Origin: Elysia crispata
Taxonomy: Eukaryota > Mollusca > Gastropoda > Plakobranchidae
Direction: 5' to 3'
Assembly (NCBI GenBank): GCA_033675545.1
Contig: JAWDGP010006226.1
Span: 62,001-126,000 of the forward strand
DNA length: 64,000 bases
Positions 60,067 through 64,000 of the stretch are shown here, one piece after another. The first letter of the stretch is position 1, and every line of letters starts with the position of its first letter. A model generated the notes under the pieces. That model worked only from the letters and a program-made list of their open reading frames with translations, searched no databases and had not been told where the DNA came from. Both the position numbers and the translations under genes were made by a program.

Positions 60067-60425
60067 ATAAATATAGAAGATCTTACCTTAAATTTCCATG
60101 CATACTACACTTGTGTTTCAAGCGGAGGACAAAGCTGTCGCCTGTCCTCCGCTCTCTTCGGGTATGACTGAGGCGTGTTCGTTTGCGCTTGCCGTTCCGA
60201 CCCTGTGTTGTTGTGTATTTTCGTTTCCGGGCCACTGATAGTTTTGTAGTAAATGTTTCTTCCGGTGGGGGCACGATGAAAATATTTCCCTTCTTTTATT
60301 GAGGCTTGGTTTTGTGTGTAGAATGAAGTATTTTTCTGCTATGCAAAGTTGCGGCAGGCGACAGCTTTGTCCTCCGCTTGAAACACAAGTGTAGTATGCA
60401 TGGAAATTTAAGGTAAGATCTTCTA

Positions 60426-60432
<7 letters not shown>
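60067..60432. repeat. Perfect 78-bp inverted repeat with 210-bp spacer
   Basis: The left arm 60067-60144 and right arm 60355-60432 are exact reverse complements over all 78 bases. The left arm plus its neighbour also holds an 11-bp hairpin, AGCGGAGGACA / TGTCCTCCGCT. Each arm includes a GGTAAGATC splice-donor-like word. The spacer and arms are richer in GC than the flanks, which are TA microsatellites. Perfect identity points to a recent inverted duplication. Confidence 0.95.
60080..60297 (-). CDS. Unidentified exon-like ORF, basic peptide
   Basis: The minus-strand frame is open from about 60297 down to 60083. It reads EETFTTKLSVARKRKYTTTQ, GRNGKRKRTRLSHTRRERR, and ends FVLRLKHKCSMHGNLR. It is strongly basic (KRKR, RRERR), with a possible nuclear-localisation character, and codon use is balanced. 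No in-frame ATG precedes the conserved-looking part. A donor-like AAG/GTAAGATC lies at its 3' end, before the in-frame stop, so it may be an internal exon. The last part is copied in the right arm of the inverted repeat. I do not recognise it. Confidence 0.3.
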
Positions 60433-60488
<56 letters not shown>

Positions 60489-60496
60489 ATATATAT
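60431..60496. repeat. (TA)n microsatellite
   Basis: TA dinucleotides with one ACATG interruption abut the right arm of the inverted repeat. Confidence 0.97.
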
Positions 60497-60630
60497 TACT
60501 CCAAACCTTTTCTAACTTTTAGAGAATAAGCAGAAAAATAATACAACATTTACTGTAAGAAATTCCGTACCTCGAACAATTTTCGGAACAAAGGAAAAAC
60601 CGAAAAAAGTTTGCATCACATCGTGCATCC

Positions 60631-60633
<3 letters not shown>

Positions 60634-60696
<63 letters not shown>
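60634..60696. repeat. (TA)n microsatellite
   Basis: A pure TA run of 63 bp. Confidence 0.97.
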
Positions 60697-60697
<1 letters not shown>

Positions 60698-63015
60698 TTC
60701 TAGATTAGATCCTATTTCTAATGTAGATTAACCTTGCAAAGAGTAATATTTTTTAAAAAAATGTTTGCTAAATTTTTAAAGATGTACAGTTATGCTGGAA
60801 GTATTATTTTACGACACTTTTCCACATTATGTTCCACTAGAACACTATTGTTTGTAACACAGGATAAGTACAGTTTCCACACTCATTGACCAAAACAGTT
60901 AGGGCGGCTCCGGAAAATTACGAAAATACCCGGGACATCTTGAAGGGCCTGTTTGTGTATCTGTCCGTTTTTCCTTAATTTGTGGATTCACCCGTTGTAT
61001 CTGATTAAGCAATTAAATCCATGAAGTCCGCAACTGTTATACAAGAAAAGTCTGGCCGCATCTGTTCAGAAAGTTTGCCGCCACAGCCCCTGAAATCAGG
61101 CAGGAAAAAAGACTATACTCCTTCTTACGTGTATTTCAAGACTAAAGTAAACTGGCTGAGAATTTCTTTATTAAGAAAAAAAAAAAGAATTAAAATGTAA
61201 CACATTTTCACCAACCTTAATTGGACAGTATGGGGATAACATCAAAATACACAGAATAGTTTGAATACGACATAAAATTTATCATTTAAAAATGTAACAA
61301 AAAAACAAAAAAAAAACAAAAAACAAAAAACAAAAAAACAACAAACGAACAAAACAAAACAAAAATTAATCTTTTTCTCGACGTCACGCATCACGCAAGA
61401 GCTGTAAATATTAATCAATTCTTTTGGCGAATTGGATAGAAAAGCATCAAGAGGCTGCTTTTAGGTCACACAAGTGATGGAAGATCAAAGAAGGTCAAAC
61501 ATAATTTGTGTTCTGAGTAATATCATTGAAAATGTTAAATAAACTTTCCATTACAATAACTATCTTGCGGATAGTACTCCATACAAGCTGATAGAGTAGG
61601 CGATTCTAATATCGACTTGCAGATCTAGAAAAATGGGATAAAAAATGAACAAGAAAATGGAAGGTTTTAACAAGCTGTACAAAATGCTAATTTTAATTTT
61701 AATTATTTTAATTTAACTAGGCAAGAACGAAATTTGCTTTTACAAATAAGTTCTAAATATAGGTATACTTATTAAAATAAAATTGCCATTGGATGGTGTA
61801 TTTCAGACATTAGTATTTTAAAAATTTAAGTTTAATGAAACGCTCGTGCGAAAAAAATTCATAAAAAGAAGGGTTGCAAATTTTAAAAAAATTCTTTTTA
61901 TGATTCAAAAGTTAGGCTAATACATTAATTTTTATTTTCATTTTACAAATATCAAAACTACTAATGCAAAAACCACTGATCCGGTGTTACAGAACAAAAT
62001 GGTCCCAGTAGATCCAGCGCCATATCGTCACTAAAAAGCTACAATGGCGCTGATTATAGTATGTATCACCTTCATAATACTTAGCTGATATAGAAAACTG
62101 TCAAAGCTGATTCTCCACCTCCAAATTGATAAAATTGTCATGACAAGAGAGAAACCTTCACCTCTAATTCATCTCTCTGAGAATTGGAAAATCTTGTAGG
62201 CACCTGAATAACAATTAAGGAATATCCTTTTTCATATATTTCTCCTGATGTGAGAAATAATTTTGTTTTCTTTGATTTTTTTTTTTTTTGGTATTCAATC
62301 CATCCTATATATTGTTTCAAATAATTATAAAACTGGTTCCGGCAAATTCTTTCTGGTTTCGTCTTTAAAATTGTATGACTCTTTTTGTGTTTGTTGGGCT
62401 TGCTCTAGGAAATTAAATGGATTTTCAATATCAGCGGTTACAAATATGTAATACTAACTTAAGTTGCTTTAATTGGTGACAGCTTTTATTTCAGTTATAT
62501 CATGGTTTTTTTAAAAATTCATAGTTATTTATGTACACGCCTAATGTAATATTTTACTTAACTCATGAATTAAAGATGATGGAAATTTATACAAAATGCT
62601 CACTGAGTTTGGAGCGCCGTATTTTGAGAGAACAGTTTTTTTTTAAAGAATACGGAGGCTAATCTTGAAGCAGTTTCTTGGCCGCGCATAACTCCGTTTC
62701 ATCTTACCTTTACTAATTTTGTAAAGTAAAATTTTTTATTTTCATCATCAAATTGGAAAAAAATGAATTTTATTTTATAAATTATATCCTCTTTCTAAAA
62801 CACTACTCGAGAAATTTGTCTGTAAAAAGTTAATTTTTTCTTTATAAAAGTCTCTCTTTCTCTCACACACACAAATTTATCTATCTTTCTTTAGTTCTTT
62901 TCTCCCATTCTCTTTCTCACGTCTCTGTCTTGTTATTACTCTTCTCTCTCAATTTTTTTTTCGATCTCTGCTCCCTTTCTCTCCTTTTTTTCTTTTCTGT
63001 TCTTTGACTCTTCCG
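60697..63015. other. AT-rich intergenic sequence
   Basis: No gene, RNA or recognised transposon was found. Poly-A/AAAC runs occur near 61300-61365, and the sequence becomes pyrimidine-rich from 62850. Confidence 0.5.
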
Positions 63016-63070
63016 CCCCCCCCCCCCCCCAAAAAAAAAAAAAATATATATATATATATATTTCTATAAC

Positions 63071-63130
<60 letters not shown>
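63016..63130. repeat. Compound C15 / A14 / (TA)n / (CT)n simple repeat
   Basis: Poly-C at 63016-63030, poly-A at 63031-63044, TA to 63061 and CT at 63075-63130. Confidence 0.97.
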
Positions 63131-63135
<5 letters not shown>

Positions 63136-63647
63136 GCATTATTGCCGTCATAATGCTACAAAATGTTATTTAAACACAAGCTTGTTTATGGACTGTATTA
63201 CCACCAATATGTTTTATAAGTTTGAGGTTACAAAATAAACCTTTGAAATCCTGCTATTATATTTTCAAGCTCTTTTTAACGAATGTACCGAAATACATGT
63301 TGATTTGTGCTCCCTGATCAGCATGACCCAAGATACTTTATAATGCATGGCTGTCAATCTTCGAAAGCCCATAGCGAGGGCCAAGGGCTGGAGGAATTGC
63401 GCTGCCATGTTTATGAGGCCTTATCTGATAAGCGATTGTTTCAATAAGACGATGAAGCTTTCTTATACACCGAATGGATTATTGAAAGATAGGTTAAAAA
63501 AAAACAACGAGTGTCATGATTTCAACAACTACTCAAAGAAAACTTTGAAAAAGATTTTCAGAATGGAGGGAAATGGGAGGCGCGCATATTGACCACCCCG
63601 CCTACCCGATTAATGGTCGTTAACGAGAACTTTATAACAAACTATTA

Positions 63648-64000
63648 GCTGCTTGGTTGGATGTCCACACACACACATTTTTTTTTCTAAAGAAAACTTG
63701 ACGCTATTTACTAATTATTGGCTGCTTGGTTGGATGTTCAGAAAAACATTTTTTCTAAAGAAAACTTGACGCTATTTACTAATTATTGGCTGCTTGGTTG
63801 GATGTTCAGAAACATATTTTTTCCAAAGAAAACTTCACGCTATTTACTTATTATTGGCTGCTTGGTTGGATGTCCACAAACACATTTATTTCTAAAGAAA
63901 ACTAGACGCTATTTACTAATTATTGGCTTCTTGGTTGGATGTCCGCAACCACATTTTTTCTAAAGAAAACTAGACGCTATTTACTAATTATTGGCTGCTT
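63648..64000. repeat. Tandem array of 68-bp units, runs off right edge
   Basis: Units start at 63648, 63721, 63789, 63857, 63926 and 63994 with the word GCTGCTTGGTTGGATGT (GCTTCTTGG in the fifth). The middle is TTTTCTAAAGAAAACT and the end GACGCTATTTACTAATTATTG. The first unit is 73 bp because of extra CA and T residues; the others are 68-69. The array continues past the window. An open frame through it (WLLGWMF, LVGCPQ repeats) is a by-product. Confidence 0.97.

Noticed and set aside
63347-63592. 81-codon ORF starting MAVNLRKPIARAKG
   Set aside because: It has an ATG and moderate composition, but no recognisable domain, splice context or neighbour. Kept only as a note.

Overview
The window is animal nuclear DNA. 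It is AT-rich, has short exons separated by large introns with GT-AG boundaries, and is crowded with microsatellites and decayed transposable elements. The three well-supported genes resemble other animal orthologues, and recurring AGATCT-type words plus DIRS-like, LINE, Helitron and Tigger-like debris fit a lophotrochozoan, most likely a gastropod mollusc. The species assignment is inference; the gene identities rest on residue patterns and exon phases read directly from the sequence.

Layout. (1) 1-8063: a minus-strand gene resembling ERICH2 (glutamate-rich protein 2). Its start is near 8055 and its last exon lies beyond the left edge; a LINE fragment sits at the edge. (2) 8064-13612: intergenic, with long AG/GATA microsatellites and a 44-bp minisatellite. 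(3) 13613-20772: plus-strand NHEJ1/XLF in seven coding exons. Its introns hold two LINE pieces, a DIRS-like fossil and two small Tigger-like elements in opposite orientation. (4) 20773-24118: convergent 3' flanks, with a third small mariner/Tigger-like element. (5) 24119-28869: minus-strand CCDC12 in five coding exons, with a 1.05-kb Tigger-like element in its last intron. (6) 28870-32869: head-to-head interval between CCDC12 and CUL1, rich in TCTAGA/AGATCT words. (7) 32870-50352: plus-strand CUL1 in nineteen coding exons that join in frame to 798 codons, followed by a probable 4.4-kb 3' UTR. (8) 54780-64000: no host gene seen. This stretch holds a DIRS-like fossil, a LINE end, a degraded Helitron helicase, a perfect 78-bp inverted repeat around an exon-like ORF, TA/CT microsatellites and a roughly 68-bp tandem array that runs off the right edge.

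The host genes are housekeeping in nature: DNA end joining (NHEJ1), pre-mRNA splicing (CCDC12) and SCF ubiquitin ligation (CUL1). ERICH2 has no clear role. Nothing in the sequence says they act together. The most unusual structures are the inverted repeat at 60067-60432 and a small cysteine-containing ORF inside CUL1 intron 3.
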